Source of the DNA: an uncultured Bacilli bacterium
Lineage (GTDB): Bacteria; Bacillota_I; Bacilli_A; RF39; UBA660
Assembly (NCBI GenBank): GCA_934183185.1
Contig: CAKPSO010000001.1
Span: 27,273-91,272 of the forward strand
Direction: 5' to 3'
Length of the DNA stretch: 64,000 bases
The notes under the pieces are model-generated. The model searched no databases, had not been told where the DNA came from, and saw nothing but the letters and a program-made list of their open reading frames with translations. Shown here in pieces: positions 17,180 through 26,153 of this stretch (position 1 is the first letter of the stretch; every line of letters begins with the position of its first letter). The position numbers and the translations under genes were made by a program.

Positions 17180-17809
17180 TTATTTTTCTTCAGTCTTAGA
17201 ACAAATTTCCTGATATCTTAAATATCCTTCTTTAGCCTTATTAATTAAGTTATTATCTCTAAGTATTAGTTCCATATGAATCTTATTTTCTAACTTGCCA
17301 TACAAACGATTAAACAAATAATCTTGAATTCTTGAAAGCAAAATATCATGTTTATCAAAGTTTTCAAGAGAATCTATCTGCTTCATAAAAACATCATAAG
17401 CTTTCTTTTGTACATCAGAAATAGAATATTTTTTTAGATCACTTTCTAATACTGTAGTTGTTTTCAAAACAGTATCATAATAATTATTTATGTGAGTTTG
17501 ATCAAACTCCAGTTCTTCTATAACTTTTTCTAATTTAACTTTTTTATTATCCAATAATCGTTCAAACTCACAATAACTATCCATTTTTATTTGATTAATA
17601 GTATCAGTAATGAATTTTTTACTATCAAATAAATTAGCATCTTCATATATAGATATAATATTTTTTATAGCATTATCAAATTCTAAATTAAAAATATTAG
17701 TAATGGTTTCTAGCAATGATGTCATGTTTTTTTCTATATCATAACCAAGTGTAGTAATCAAAATTTGTTTATTTTTTTGTCGAAACATCTCAATGATATC
17801 ACTATTCAT
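17180..17809 (-). CDS. Hypothetical helical protein between mfd and spoVT
   Basis: 209 residues, apparently all-helical, acidic and Lys-rich, with long heptad-like stretches (for example ERLLDNKKVKLEKVIEELEF). No membrane segment, signal or known motif. The ATG follows AAGGGTGAT at good spacing and codon usage is like its neighbours. It interrupts the usually adjacent mfd and spoVT, so a sporulation or DNA-repair link is possible only by position. Function unknown. Confidence 0.6.
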   Translation of the reverse strand: MNSDIIEMFRQKNKQILITTLGYDIEKNMTSLLETITNIFNLEFDNAIKNIISIYEDANLFDSKKFITDTINQIKMDSYCEFERLLDNKKVKLEKVIEELEFDQTHINNYYDTVLKTTTVLESDLKKYSISDVQKKAYDVFMKQIDSLENFDKHDILLSRIQDYLFNRLYGKLENKIHMELILRDNNLINKAKEGYLRYQEICSKTEEK

Positions 17810-17870
17810 TGTATCACCCTTCTTATTATTACTAATAATAACAGTTTATACGAAAATAGTCAAATGGAAC

Positions 17871-20800
17871 CTAATCACTGATTTTTATTTGATTTAATAA
17901 TTCAATTAAATAATATATATAGTGTTTTTCCAACTTAATTGTATCCAATATGATTATTAGTTGATCATGTAACATTTTAAAGCGAAACATAGGAGTTATT
18001 TTAAAAGCATCTACAAATAGCTTTTCGCCATCAATTTTAGCAGTTATATCCTTACTAAATACTAATTCAACAGAATTCTTATTAGTAATTGTCTTCTCTA
18101 TTTGTAGTTTTTTAGCTAATTTTTCAAACCATTCTTCATACATATAGATAACAATTGTTTCATCTAATTTACCAAATCTATCTTCAAGATCAGCTTTTAC
18201 TTCATTAAGTTTTTCTAACGAATCAATCGTATTAATCTGCTGATGAACAGCAATTTTCAAATTATCATCATCAGTATACATATCAGAAATGTGAGTAGAT
18301 ACATTTAATAAAGGTTTTTCATTCATTATTTCTTCTTCCTTAACTGGTATTCCCTTTAAATGACTAACTTCATCCTGTAACATTTTTAAGTATAAGTCAA
18401 TTCCAACAGTATCTATGAATCCTGCCTGTTCGCTACCTAAAATATCACCCGCACCACGAATAGATAAATCTCTAGTAGCTATTGAGAAACCACTACCAAG
18501 TTCAGTAAAATCCTTTATAGCATTTAATCTCTTTATAGCTGTATCATTTAACATTTTAGAAGGAGCGTACATAAGATAAGCATAAGCTATTTTATTACTT
18601 CTTCCAACACGTCCACGAATCTGATATAACTGACTAAGCCCAAAACGATCTGCATCTAAAATTATTAGAGTATTAGCATTAGCTATATCAATACCAGTCT
18701 CAATAATAGTAGTACATACTAAAATATCATATTCACCATTAATAAAAGCTAACATCCTATCTTCAAGTTCTTCTTTTGGTAATTGACCATGTGCATAAAT
18801 TATTCTAGCTTCTGGAACTAATTTTTGTATCTCATATACTTTTTTTTCAATACTATCAACACGATTATATAAAAGAAATACCTGCCCATGTCTAGAAATT
18901 TCCTTATAAATTGCATCTCTAATTATTTGATCATTTTCCTCAATAACGTACGTTTGAACAGGATATCTATCAACAGGAGGAGTTTCTATCAAAGACAAAC
19001 TTCTAATGCCAATCATAGACATCTGTAATGTTCTAGGAATTGGAGTAGCAGTTAATGTAAGAACATCAACGTTAGCCTTATATTCTTTTATTTTTTCCTT
19101 ATGTGTTACCCCAAATCTCTGTTCTTCATCTATAACTAATAATCCTAAATTTTTTGGTTTAATATCGTTACTAAGTAATCGATGAGTTCCAAATACTAAA
19201 TCAATAGTACCATCACTCAATCCATCCAAAATTCTTTTTTTCTCTTTAGCAGAAGTAAAACGATTTAATAAACCAATATTAACAGGAAAATCCTTAAAAC
19301 GAATTAAAGCATTTTTATACTGTTGATTAGACAAAATAGTAGTTGGACATAAATACAAAACCTGTTTAGAATCCATAACTGCCTTAAAAATAGCTCTAAA
19401 AGCTACTTCAGTCTTACCATAACCAACATCTCCACATAATAAACGATCCATTGGTTTTCTAGATTCCATATCATGTTTTATCTGTTCAACAGCTAATAAT
19501 TGGTCCTTAGTTTCAACATATTCAAAATTATCTTCAAATTTTTTCTGTAACTCTGTATCTTTAGAAAAAGCAAATCCCTCCTGCATTTCACGTTCTGCAT
19601 ATATTTTTAAAAGTTTATCAGCAATATCATGAATTTTACTTTTAACTCTTGCCTTAATTTTATTCCAGTCAGAACCACCCAATTTATTTACTTTAGGTGT
19701 TGCACCCTCATTACCAGAGTATTTACTAATTAAATCTATTTTTTCAACTGGTATATACAATTTATCATTGCCAGCATAAATAACTTCAATATAATCCTTC
19801 ACTAAAGTACCATGATTTAAAGTTTTAATACCATTATAAATACCAATACCATTTATAGAATGTACAACATAATCACCAACATTCAATTTAGAAATATCCT
19901 TAATCTTAGAAGCATACTTAAATTTAGTTTTATACTTTTTACGTGATACTTGATAATTAAACAACTCATAACCAGTTAATACAACAATATCTTGATAAAT
20001 AAAACCTCTATTTTTAGACTTTAAAATAATATTAACACTACCACGTCTTAAATCATCTTCATCAGTAATAACAAAGCTAGAGGTTAACTCTTTAGTAAAA
20101 TTCTTAACTTGAATTTCCTTCAAATAGATGATAACTAAGTTATTAAGATATAATTGTTTATCAATAAAAACATTAATGGCATCAATATTCTCATGAAATG
20201 GAGCTATTTCTTTCACATCAAGTGAATAAACATGAATTTCTTTATCATTTATTAGATTATCAACAGTAAGATAGTAATTTAATTTACCTGGATTTAATTC
20301 ATCAATAGAGAACATATAATTACCATCAAAATCCACATCACTCTGTGAATGATATTCAACTACTTCAGTAAAAATATTTTTATATGTAACCTCAAGTTGA
20401 GATGGATCTTTATAAAAAGTAATACAATTACCTAGATACTCTAAAAGTGATTGAACACTATCATAAATACTTAAATATTTTTGTTTTCTTACAGGTACAT
20501 CTACATCTTTTGATAAAATAAACTCACTATATGGATAAATAATTACTGAAGACATATTTTTCGTTGATTTTTGAGTATCCTCATCAAAAATTCTGATTGA
20601 CTCTATATTGTCACCAAAAAACTCAAAACGTACAGGGTGATCCTGTCCTAAAATAAATACATCAACTATAAAACCACGTACAGCATACTCCCCAGTTTTA
20701 GTAACAACAGATTCCCTATTATATCCAATATTATCTAAATATCTAATAAACTCTTCCTGAGCAAAATCTTGATTACAATTTATAGTTTTTATATTATTTT

Positions 20801-21164
20801 TATAGGTACCAACAGTAGGTAAAAATCTTAAATACCCCATCAAATTAGTAATAACTATTCCCTTTTTATTACTAATAATAGAATTTATAGTTTCTAAGCG
20901 ATTAACCATTAAATCAGGACTTGTAGCTAAAGCCTCGCTAGTTAAAAAATCATCCATAGGAAATAAGTATACTTTATCCTGATAATTAAGTAAATTATCA
21001 TATAATTGATTAGCCTCAAACAAACTTGGAGTAACAATTAAAATATACTCATCATTATCTAAAAAGACAGAATTAACATAACGACAAAAAACTTCATCTG
21101 TAAGATTAGATAAAGCTATATTACTAATATTTTTAGTGGGAATATTTCCTTTAAATATATCCAC
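17871..21164 (-). CDS. mfd: Transcription-repair coupling factor Mfd
   Basis: Superfamily 2 translocase that dislodges stalled RNA polymerase and recruits UvrA. The 1097 residues contain the N-terminal UvrB-like damage module, a CarD-type RNA-polymerase-interacting domain (KLNVGDYVVHSINGIGIYNG), Walker A GDVGYGKTEVA near 575-585, DEEQRFG near 680-686, the TATPIPRTLQMS motif, and the RGRVGRSNKIAYAYL motif VI, ending in the Mfd C-terminal domain. GTG at 21164 follows GGGGTGAT. Somewhat shorter than the 1177-residue Bacillus protein but all modules are present. It lies immediately after pth as in Bacillus. Confidence 0.97.
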   Translation of the reverse strand: MDIFKGNIPTKNISNIALSNLTDEVFCRYVNSVFLDNDEYILIVTPSLFEANQLYDNLLNYQDKVYLFPMDDFLTSEALATSPDLMVNRLETINSIISNKKGIVITNLMGYLRFLPTVGTYKNNIKTINCNQDFAQEEFIRYLDNIGYNRESVVTKTGEYAVRGFIVDVFILGQDHPVRFEFFGDNIESIRIFDEDTQKSTKNMSSVIIYPYSEFILSKDVDVPVRKQKYLSIYDSVQSLLEYLGNCITFYKDPSQLEVTYKNIFTEVVEYHSQSDVDFDGNYMFSIDELNPGKLNYYLTVDNLINDKEIHVYSLDVKEIAPFHENIDAINVFIDKQLYLNNLVIIYLKEIQVKNFTKELTSSFVITDEDDLRRGSVNIILKSKNRGFIYQDIVVLTGYELFNYQVSRKKYKTKFKYASKIKDISKLNVGDYVVHSINGIGIYNGIKTLNHGTLVKDYIEVIYAGNDKLYIPVEKIDLISKYSGNEGATPKVNKLGGSDWNKIKARVKSKIHDIADKLLKIYAEREMQEGFAFSKDTELQKKFEDNFEYVETKDQLLAVEQIKHDMESRKPMDRLLCGDVGYGKTEVAFRAIFKAVMDSKQVLYLCPTTILSNQQYKNALIRFKDFPVNIGLLNRFTSAKEKKRILDGLSDGTIDLVFGTHRLLSNDIKPKNLGLLVIDEEQRFGVTHKEKIKEYKANVDVLTLTATPIPRTLQMSMIGIRSLSLIETPPVDRYPVQTYVIEENDQIIRDAIYKEISRHGQVFLLYNRVDSIEKKVYEIQKLVPEARIIYAHGQLPKEELEDRMLAFINGEYDILVCTTIIETGIDIANANTLIILDADRFGLSQLYQIRGRVGRSNKIAYAYLMYAPSKMLNDTAIKRLNAIKDFTELGSGFSIATRDLSIRGAGDILGSEQAGFIDTVGIDLYLKMLQDEVSHLKGIPVKEEEIMNEKPLLNVSTHISDMYTDDDNLKIAVHQQINTIDSLEKLNEVKADLEDRFGKLDETIVIYMYEEWFEKLAKKLQIEKTITNKNSVELVFSKDITAKIDGEKLFVDAFKITPMFRFKMLHDQLIIILDTIKLEKHYIYYLIELLNQIKISD

Positions 21165-21174
21165 AATATCACCC

Positions 21175-21735
21175 CTACTTATGATTATACTTTGACATCA
21201 AATCAGAAAAAGGCATTTTAAAATAGTCATCTAATATATTTAATACTGTATCTTCTACATCAGCTAACTTTAATACATCATCCTTAGAAATCTTGCCAAG
21301 TACATAATCCTTAGTATCAATATTTTTATTATTAGATATCCCTATTTTTATTCTTTTATATTCCTGAGTCTGTAGATGTAATTCAATATTCTTAAGCCCA
21401 TTATGTCCACCACTTGAGCCTTTTTGTTTCAATTTATAACTACCAACTTGTAAGTCTAAGTCATCATTAATAACTAATATATCTGAAACATTTATTTTAT
21501 AAAAATCCACAAACTTGTGAATAACCTCTCCACTCAAATTAATATAAGATTGAGGTTTTAACAAAATAACCTTTTCATTATTTATAGTTGTATCAACAAA
21601 TAATCCATTAAATTTAGATTTGTTTATTACTAAACCCAATTTACTAGCATATTTATCTATAGTTTGAAATCCAACATTATGACGAGTATTTTCATATTCA
21701 CGACCTGGATTACCAAGACCTACTATTAATTTCAC
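21175..21735 (-). CDS. pth: Peptidyl-tRNA hydrolase
   Basis: Recycles peptidyl-tRNA released from stalled ribosomes. Motifs: KLIVGLGNPGREYENTRHNVG with the catalytic His, LLKPQSYINLSGE, and INDDLDLQVGSYKLKQKGS followed by GGHNGLKNI. The GTG at 21735 yields the canonical start KLIVGLGNPG and suits the upstream GGTGGTGAT; an ATG two codons earlier is too close to it. 186 residues, normal. A perfect Noc-binding palindrome lies just upstream. Confidence 0.95.
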   Translation of the reverse strand: MKLIVGLGNPGREYENTRHNVGFQTIDKYASKLGLVINKSKFNGLFVDTTINNEKVILLKPQSYINLSGEVIHKFVDFYKINVSDILVINDDLDLQVGSYKLKQKGSSGGHNGLKNIELHLQTQEYKRIKIGISNNKNIDTKDYVLGKISKDDVLKLADVEDTVLNILDDYFKMPFSDLMSKYNHK

Positions 21736-21764
21736 TATCATCACCACCAAAAATTTAGTAAATT

Positions 21765-21778
21765 ATTTCCCGGGAAAT
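21765..21778. promoter_or_regulatory. Noc-binding site (NBS), pth-rsmI gap
   Basis: Perfect 14-bp ATTTCCCGGGAAAT, identical to the published Bacillus Noc consensus. The palindrome extends to 24 bp (21760-21783). Sits in the short gap between rsmI and pth, about 6.9 kb left of the composite cluster. Confidence 0.85.
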
Positions 21779-21782
21779 AATT

Positions 21783-22625
21783 TTAATTATTTATATGATA
21801 TTCTTTATACACTACTGATTTAGGAATATTTCTTTCAACTGCTACTTTTTTTATTGCTTCTTTTTCGCTTAAACCATCATCTAAATAAAGCTTAATATGT
21901 TCTAAAATAGTCATAGTTGAAAAATCTTCTAGTTCCAAATTACCCTCAACTACTACAACCATCTCACCCTTTAATGTATCAACTACATCAATTACTTCCT
22001 GAATAGTACCACGAATTGCTTCTTCATATTTTTTACTGATTTCCCTACATAAAGCAATTCTACGATTACCAAATACTTCAAGCAAAGAAGTAAGCATATC
22101 AGATATTCTATGTGGAGCCTCATAAAAAATAATTGTATAAGGAAGCTTTTTTAAAAGTTCAAGCTCTTTTTTTCTCTTAGTACTCTTACTATTTAAAAAG
22201 CCATAAAAAATAAAAGGAGATGGATTAATACCTGACATAGTTAATGCTGGTACAAAAGCAGTAGGTCCAGGTAAACTTATAACATTATACCCATTTTTAA
22301 CAATATATTCAACAATTTTATATCCAGGATCACTAATAATAGGTGTACCCCTATCGGTAACTAATCCAATGTTTAAGCCATTTTTTAAATTTTCAAGAAC
22401 CATCTCTTTTAGAGAATTTTCATTATGATCATCAGAATGAATTAGTTTTTTCTTAATATTCAATCTATGTAATAATTCAGATGTAACTCTAGTATCCTCA
22501 CATAATAAAAAGTCTACCATTTTTATAACCTCAATAGTTCTCAAAGTTATATCGTCCATATTACCAACCGGTGTTGGTATTAAATACAGACTAGGACTAT
22601 TATCATAACTTTTTTGTCTCACCAT
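21783..22625 (-). CDS. rsmI: 16S rRNA 2'-O-methyltransferase RsmI
   Basis: Methylates C1402 of 16S rRNA using SAM. The tetrapyrrole-methylase fold starts LYLIPTPVGNMDDITLRTIE, then LLCEDTRVTSELL, VTDRGTPIISDPGY and SLPGPTAFVPAL, followed by FYEAPHRI. 280 residues is normal. Of three in-frame ATGs near the start, the one at 22625 has GGAGA six bases before it. It is coupled to trmN6 upstream. Bacillus has the same yaaT-yabB-(yazA)-rsmI order. Confidence 0.95.
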   Translation of the reverse strand: MVRQKSYDNSPSLYLIPTPVGNMDDITLRTIEVIKMVDFLLCEDTRVTSELLHRLNIKKKLIHSDDHNENSLKEMVLENLKNGLNIGLVTDRGTPIISDPGYKIVEYIVKNGYNVISLPGPTAFVPALTMSGINPSPFIFYGFLNSKSTKRKKELELLKKLPYTIIFYEAPHRISDMLTSLLEVFGNRRIALCREISKKYEEAIRGTIQEVIDVVDTLKGEMVVVVEGNLELEDFSTMTILEHIKLYLDDGLSEKEAIKKVAVERNIPKSVVYKEYHINN

Positions 22626-22636
22626 AACCATCTCCA

Positions 22637-23356
22637 TTATTCAAACATATTTGTTACCTCAGATGTATAATTACCATCCTCTTCATGAACATATAAAGGA
22701 GGTAATATTTTCAGACCAGGATTTCCGTTTTTTCTACCCTCAACTAAAACCATATTTGATTCACTATTTTTCTTAGGATAAATAAGGCGTACCTTTTTTA
22801 CTTCTAATCCATATTTTTGAAACAAATTAAATATTTCGACAAGTCGTTCAGTTCTATGAACGATGGCCAAAGCACCATTATTTTTAAGTAAATATTTAGA
22901 TATACTCAAAACTTCTTCCAAAGTTATCATTTTCTCATGACGTGCAATAACCTTATGCTCATCATCATTTAAATTACTTGTTTTTAAATATTTAAAATAT
23001 GGCGGATTACAAGTAATTACATCAAAACTATCACCTTGATAAATACTTTTAAGATTTTTCATATCAATATTTAATAGTTCTATCTGATTTTCAAGATTAT
23101 TATATTTGACACTTTTTAAGGCCATATCATACGAATCCTTTTGAATTTCTACACCAACTATATGAGCATCAGTTTTAGTAGAAAGAATCAAAGGAATAGG
23201 TGCATTGCCACACCCCAAATCAAGAATATTTTTAACATTTTTATTAATAGTCACAAAGTTTGGTAATAATACAGAGTCTAAAGAGAATGAAAACCAATCA
23301 GTATTCTGAAATATCTTTAAATCATGATAACCTAACAAATCATTTAATACTTCCAT
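22637..23356 (-). CDS. trmN6: tRNA1(Val) (adenine-N6) methyltransferase-like protein (YabB/TrmN6)
   Basis: Rossmann-fold SAM methyltransferase of 239 residues. SAM loop ILDLGCGNAPIPL is near 48-60, and the amino-methyltransferase motif NPPYF follows at about 119. The second half has the typical RLIYPKKNSESNMVLVEGRKNG block. The family modifies A37 of tRNA-Val in E. coli; the target here is inferred. ATG at 23356 overlaps the yaaT stop as TAATG, favouring coupling. Adjacent to yaaT and rsmI as in Bacillus. Confidence 0.9.
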   Translation of the reverse strand: MEVLNDLLGYHDLKIFQNTDWFSFSLDSVLLPNFVTINKNVKNILDLGCGNAPIPLILSTKTDAHIVGVEIQKDSYDMALKSVKYNNLENQIELLNIDMKNLKSIYQGDSFDVITCNPPYFKYLKTSNLNDDEHKVIARHEKMITLEEVLSISKYLLKNNGALAIVHRTERLVEIFNLFQKYGLEVKKVRLIYPKKNSESNMVLVEGRKNGNPGLKILPPLYVHEEDGNYTSEVTNMFE

Positions 23357-23357
23357 A

Positions 23358-24140
23358 TTAGATTTCAACCTCAATTATATTTTTATTTTTTGTCTCTACC
23401 ATAATAGTTTTCCTCATTAAATTTAATGAAATTACTTTGCCTTCTACATTATTATCTCTATAAATCTGTCCAACACGTGGAAAATCCTTTTTCATGTCAG
23501 TATAAATATCATCTTCATAATTTAAGCAACACAATAATCTACCACAAACACCATTAATCTTAGTAGGATTTAAGGCTAACATCTGATTCTTAGCCATATT
23601 AATTGATACACTATTAAAATCAGTAAGGAATGTACTACAACATAAAAATCTACCACATGGTCCAATACCACCAACTTCACGGGCCTTATCACGAACACCA
23701 ATTTGTCTAAGTTCAATACGCGTTTTATAAATTTGAGCCAATTTTTTAGCTAACTCCCTGAAATCAACTCTTTCATCAGCAACAAACTGAAATAAAAGTT
23801 GATTACGGTCATAAGTAAAACTTGCATCAAAAATATGCATCTTTAAATTTAAAGATTTAGCTAATTTGCGTGCTTCTATTATAGCCTTATTACTATCATC
23901 CAAATTTTTAAAATAATTTTTCTGATCTTTATCAGTAGCTAATCTAATCACATTCTTAACTGTTAAGCCTAAATCACTATCGTTCATAAATTTTGGTTCA
24001 ATAACTACTAAACCATATTGTAACCCACGATCAGTTTCAACAATTACAGAATCATTTAAATGTAAGTTTGCTACATTATCACAATTAAAATAATAAGTTT
24101 TGGTATTTTTTTTAAAACGAACCCCGACAATATTAGGCAT
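23358..24140 (-). CDS. ricT: PSP1-domain protein YaaT (RicT)
   Basis: 260 residues. The conserved Cys-rich core reads GIGPCGRFLCCSTFL, then NPTKINGVCGRLLCCLNYE, diagnostic of the PSP1/YaaT family. In Bacillus YaaT forms the Ric complex with YmcA and YlbF that promotes mRNA maturation by RNase Y, sporulation and competence; the cysteines bind iron-sulfur clusters there. ATG at 24140 with AGGTGAT. Six bases after holB. Confidence 0.93.
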   Translation of the reverse strand: MPNIVGVRFKKNTKTYYFNCDNVANLHLNDSVIVETDRGLQYGLVVIEPKFMNDSDLGLTVKNVIRLATDKDQKNYFKNLDDSNKAIIEARKLAKSLNLKMHIFDASFTYDRNQLLFQFVADERVDFRELAKKLAQIYKTRIELRQIGVRDKAREVGGIGPCGRFLCCSTFLTDFNSVSINMAKNQMLALNPTKINGVCGRLLCCLNYEDDIYTDMKKDFPRVGQIYRDNNVEGKVISLNLMRKTIMVETKNKNIIEVEI

Positions 24141-24145
24141 ACAAA

Positions 24146-24994
24146 TCACCTTCCTACAAATTCTATCACAAACTGATCAAACATTAAATTGAGATTCAAA
24201 TTATACTCTAATTTTTCTATTTGATTATTTAAAACTGTAATTTTCTTTAAAAGAGTATCAGCAGTATTACTAGAAGCTATAAGAGAAATAATATCAATAA
24301 AATTATCATCAAACTTAACACTAAATTTATATCTAAGTGCATTCTCATAAATATATTCTAACAAATAGAAAATTTCATTCCACTGTTCCTTAGTATAAAA
24401 TTGATTATCAGTAACTGTTGGTAAATAAGCAATAGCATGTAACTTTTTTTTTTCTAACATACTAATAAAATTATTTATAAAATCAACAGAATGATCGGGT
24501 ATATAATAATTCGTATTAATTAAAGATAAAATTTGACATCTACTACGAATAGTTTCTAAAACTTTATATCTATTGTCAGCAACTAATATACCTATAATAT
24601 TTTCTTCCGGTTCCTCTAAAAATTTTAATAATGAGTTAGCTGCCTGTTTATTAAGCTTGTCCGCATCATATATAACATAAATTCTACACTTTTGATTTAA
24701 TGATTTAGTCATAAATTTTTCTTGAATATCTAAAATCTGATCCTTTTTTATCATAGATGAAGAATCAGAACTTATTTCCAAATAATTACCATCATTTTTT
24801 ATAGTTTGCATACTAATTATTTCAGAAGAATTCGCAGAATATAACATTTCCACAAATCTATCAATAATTTGTCTTTTATTTGGACAATCACGACTTTCTA
24901 CTAAGTAAGCATGAGACAATTTATTATTATTAATGAATGATGAAATACAATCAAAAAACATTGACTGTGAATCTAAAGTATCAACATTATTCAT
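24146..24994 (-). CDS. holB: DNA polymerase III delta-prime subunit
   Basis: Clamp-loader subunit, 282 residues. The AAA-like region has LSHAYLVESRDCPNKRQI in place of a functional Walker A, consistent with delta-prime being ATPase-inactive. It also has IYVIYDADKLNKQAANSLLKFLEEP and the SRC motif TIRSRCQIL. ATG at 24994 with AAGGAGTGAT upstream. In the dnaX-ebfC-recR-bofA-holB-yaaT run. Confidence 0.9.
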   Translation of the reverse strand: MNNVDTLDSQSMFFDCISSFINNNKLSHAYLVESRDCPNKRQIIDRFVEMLYSANSSEIISMQTIKNDGNYLEISSDSSSMIKKDQILDIQEKFMTKSLNQKCRIYVIYDADKLNKQAANSLLKFLEEPEENIIGILVADNRYKVLETIRSRCQILSLINTNYYIPDHSVDFINNFISMLEKKKLHAIAYLPTVTDNQFYTKEQWNEIFYLLEYIYENALRYKFSVKFDDNFIDIISLIASSNTADTLLKKITVLNNQIEKLEYNLNLNLMFDQFVIEFVGR

Positions 24995-25009
24995 TAATAT
25001 CACTCCTTA

Positions 25010-25198
25010 CTAATACACCATTACAAATAAAAGAACCAAAGAAAACAAGGCTGGAAATCCTAATAAAGATACCAAAAACACTGTAACAATATTAATTGGA
25101 ATAATAATATCAAAATTAACAGCAATTACATTAAAACCATACAATATAAAAAAGCTTAACAATATTCTACGTAAAAAATAAAATATTTTTTTTAACAC
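25010..25198 (-). CDS. bofA: Pro-sigma-K processing inhibitor BofA
   Basis: 62 residues with two hydrophobic segments. The second carries the family signature IPINIVTVFLVSLLGFPALF, equivalent to the N-P-V-T / G-I-x-G-x-P block of BofA. In Bacillus BofA sits in the outer forespore membrane and restrains the SpoIVFB protease. It follows recR as in Bacillus, although yaaL is missing. GTG at 25198 has AGGTG at good spacing. Confidence 0.8.
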   Translation of the reverse strand: MLKKIFYFLRRILLSFFILYGFNVIAVNFDIIIPINIVTVFLVSLLGFPALFSLVLLFVMVY

Positions 25199-25236
25199 AA
25201 TTATCACCTATTTAAACGTATGGAAATAATTAAAAT

Positions 25237-25833
25237 TTATTCAATATTTTTTCTATCAGCCAAGGCCCTCTCCAATGTCATAGCATCAATATATTCCATA
25301 TCTGCACCAATAGGAATACCACTAGCTATCTTAGTAATTGAAATTGGTAAATCACCCAAAATTCTTTTAATATAAAGTGCTGTCGTTTCTCCCTCAATAC
25401 ATGGTCTAAAAGCTAAAATTATTTCATCAAAATCATTTGCCTTTATTCTATCAATCAGTTTATCAAGTTCAATATCTTCAGGATTTATACCATCCTTTGG
25501 AGATATTAAGCCATTTAATACATGATATTTTCCAGTAAACATACCAAGTTTTTCAAAAAGAAAAACTGATTTTGGGTCCTCAACAACACATAGCAATTTA
25601 TCATTTCTATTGTTGTCAGCACAAATAGTACAAACATCAGCATCAGTTAAAGAATTGCATATAGAACAGCGATGAATCTTTTTATTAACATCATCTAAAC
25701 TATTAATAAACATTTCAATTCTATCATCAGACATATTCATAACTGAAAATGCTAATCTTTCAGCAGTTTTTTCACCAATACCAGGAAAACACTTAAAAGA
25801 TTCTATTAGATTTTCTAAACTACTAGGATACAT
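25237..25833 (-). CDS. recR: Recombination protein RecR
   Basis: Works with RecO and RecF to load RecA at gaps. 198 residues: helix-hairpin-helix FPGIGEKTAERLAF, four-Cys zinc site CSICNSLTDADVCTIC, Toprim domain LLCVVEDPKSVFLFEKLG with YHVLNGLISPKDGI, and C-terminal KIASGIPIGADMEYID. Full length and intact. Two bases after ebfC, in the conserved dnaX-ebfC-recR operon. Confidence 0.97.
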   Translation of the reverse strand: MYPSSLENLIESFKCFPGIGEKTAERLAFSVMNMSDDRIEMFINSLDDVNKKIHRCSICNSLTDADVCTICADNNRNDKLLCVVEDPKSVFLFEKLGMFTGKYHVLNGLISPKDGINPEDIELDKLIDRIKANDFDEIILAFRPCIEGETTALYIKRILGDLPISITKIASGIPIGADMEYIDAMTLERALADRKNIE

Positions 25834-25835
25834 GT

Positions 25836-26132
25836 TTAAAACAATCCACCAGGCATCATATTACTATACTTGCCCATTTTTTCCTCAGTAGTTTTATCAA
25901 CCTTAGAAAAAGCACTATTTAATGCTACAACTATCATATCTTCTAACATTTCAATATCATCAGCCTCTATTTTCTCACTTATAGTAACTTTAACAACTTC
26001 TTTCGTACCCTTAACTTCTACTTTCACAAAAGAACTCTCTCCAACAAATACCATATTATCTATTTCTTCTTTAGTTTTCATCATATCCTTTTGTAAAGAC
26101 TGAGCTTGTTTCATTAATGCTTGTATATTCAT
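25836..26132 (-). CDS. ebfC: Nucleoid-associated protein EbfC/YbaB family
   Basis: 98-residue DNA-binding dimer of the YbaB/EbfC family. N-terminal NIQALMKQAQSLQKDM, then VEVKGTKEVVKVTISEKI and VALNSAFSKVDKTTEEKMGK, ending MPGGLF, all match. Placed between dnaX and recR as in most bacteria. Ribosome site AGATAGGAG-like; no regulatory signal of its own seen. Confidence 0.95.
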   Translation of the reverse strand: MNIQALMKQAQSLQKDMMKTKEEIDNMVFVGESSFVKVEVKGTKEVVKVTISEKIEADDIEMLEDMIVVALNSAFSKVDKTTEEKMGKYSNMMPGGLF

Positions 26133-26153
26133 ATTTCTATCTCCTATCTATAA

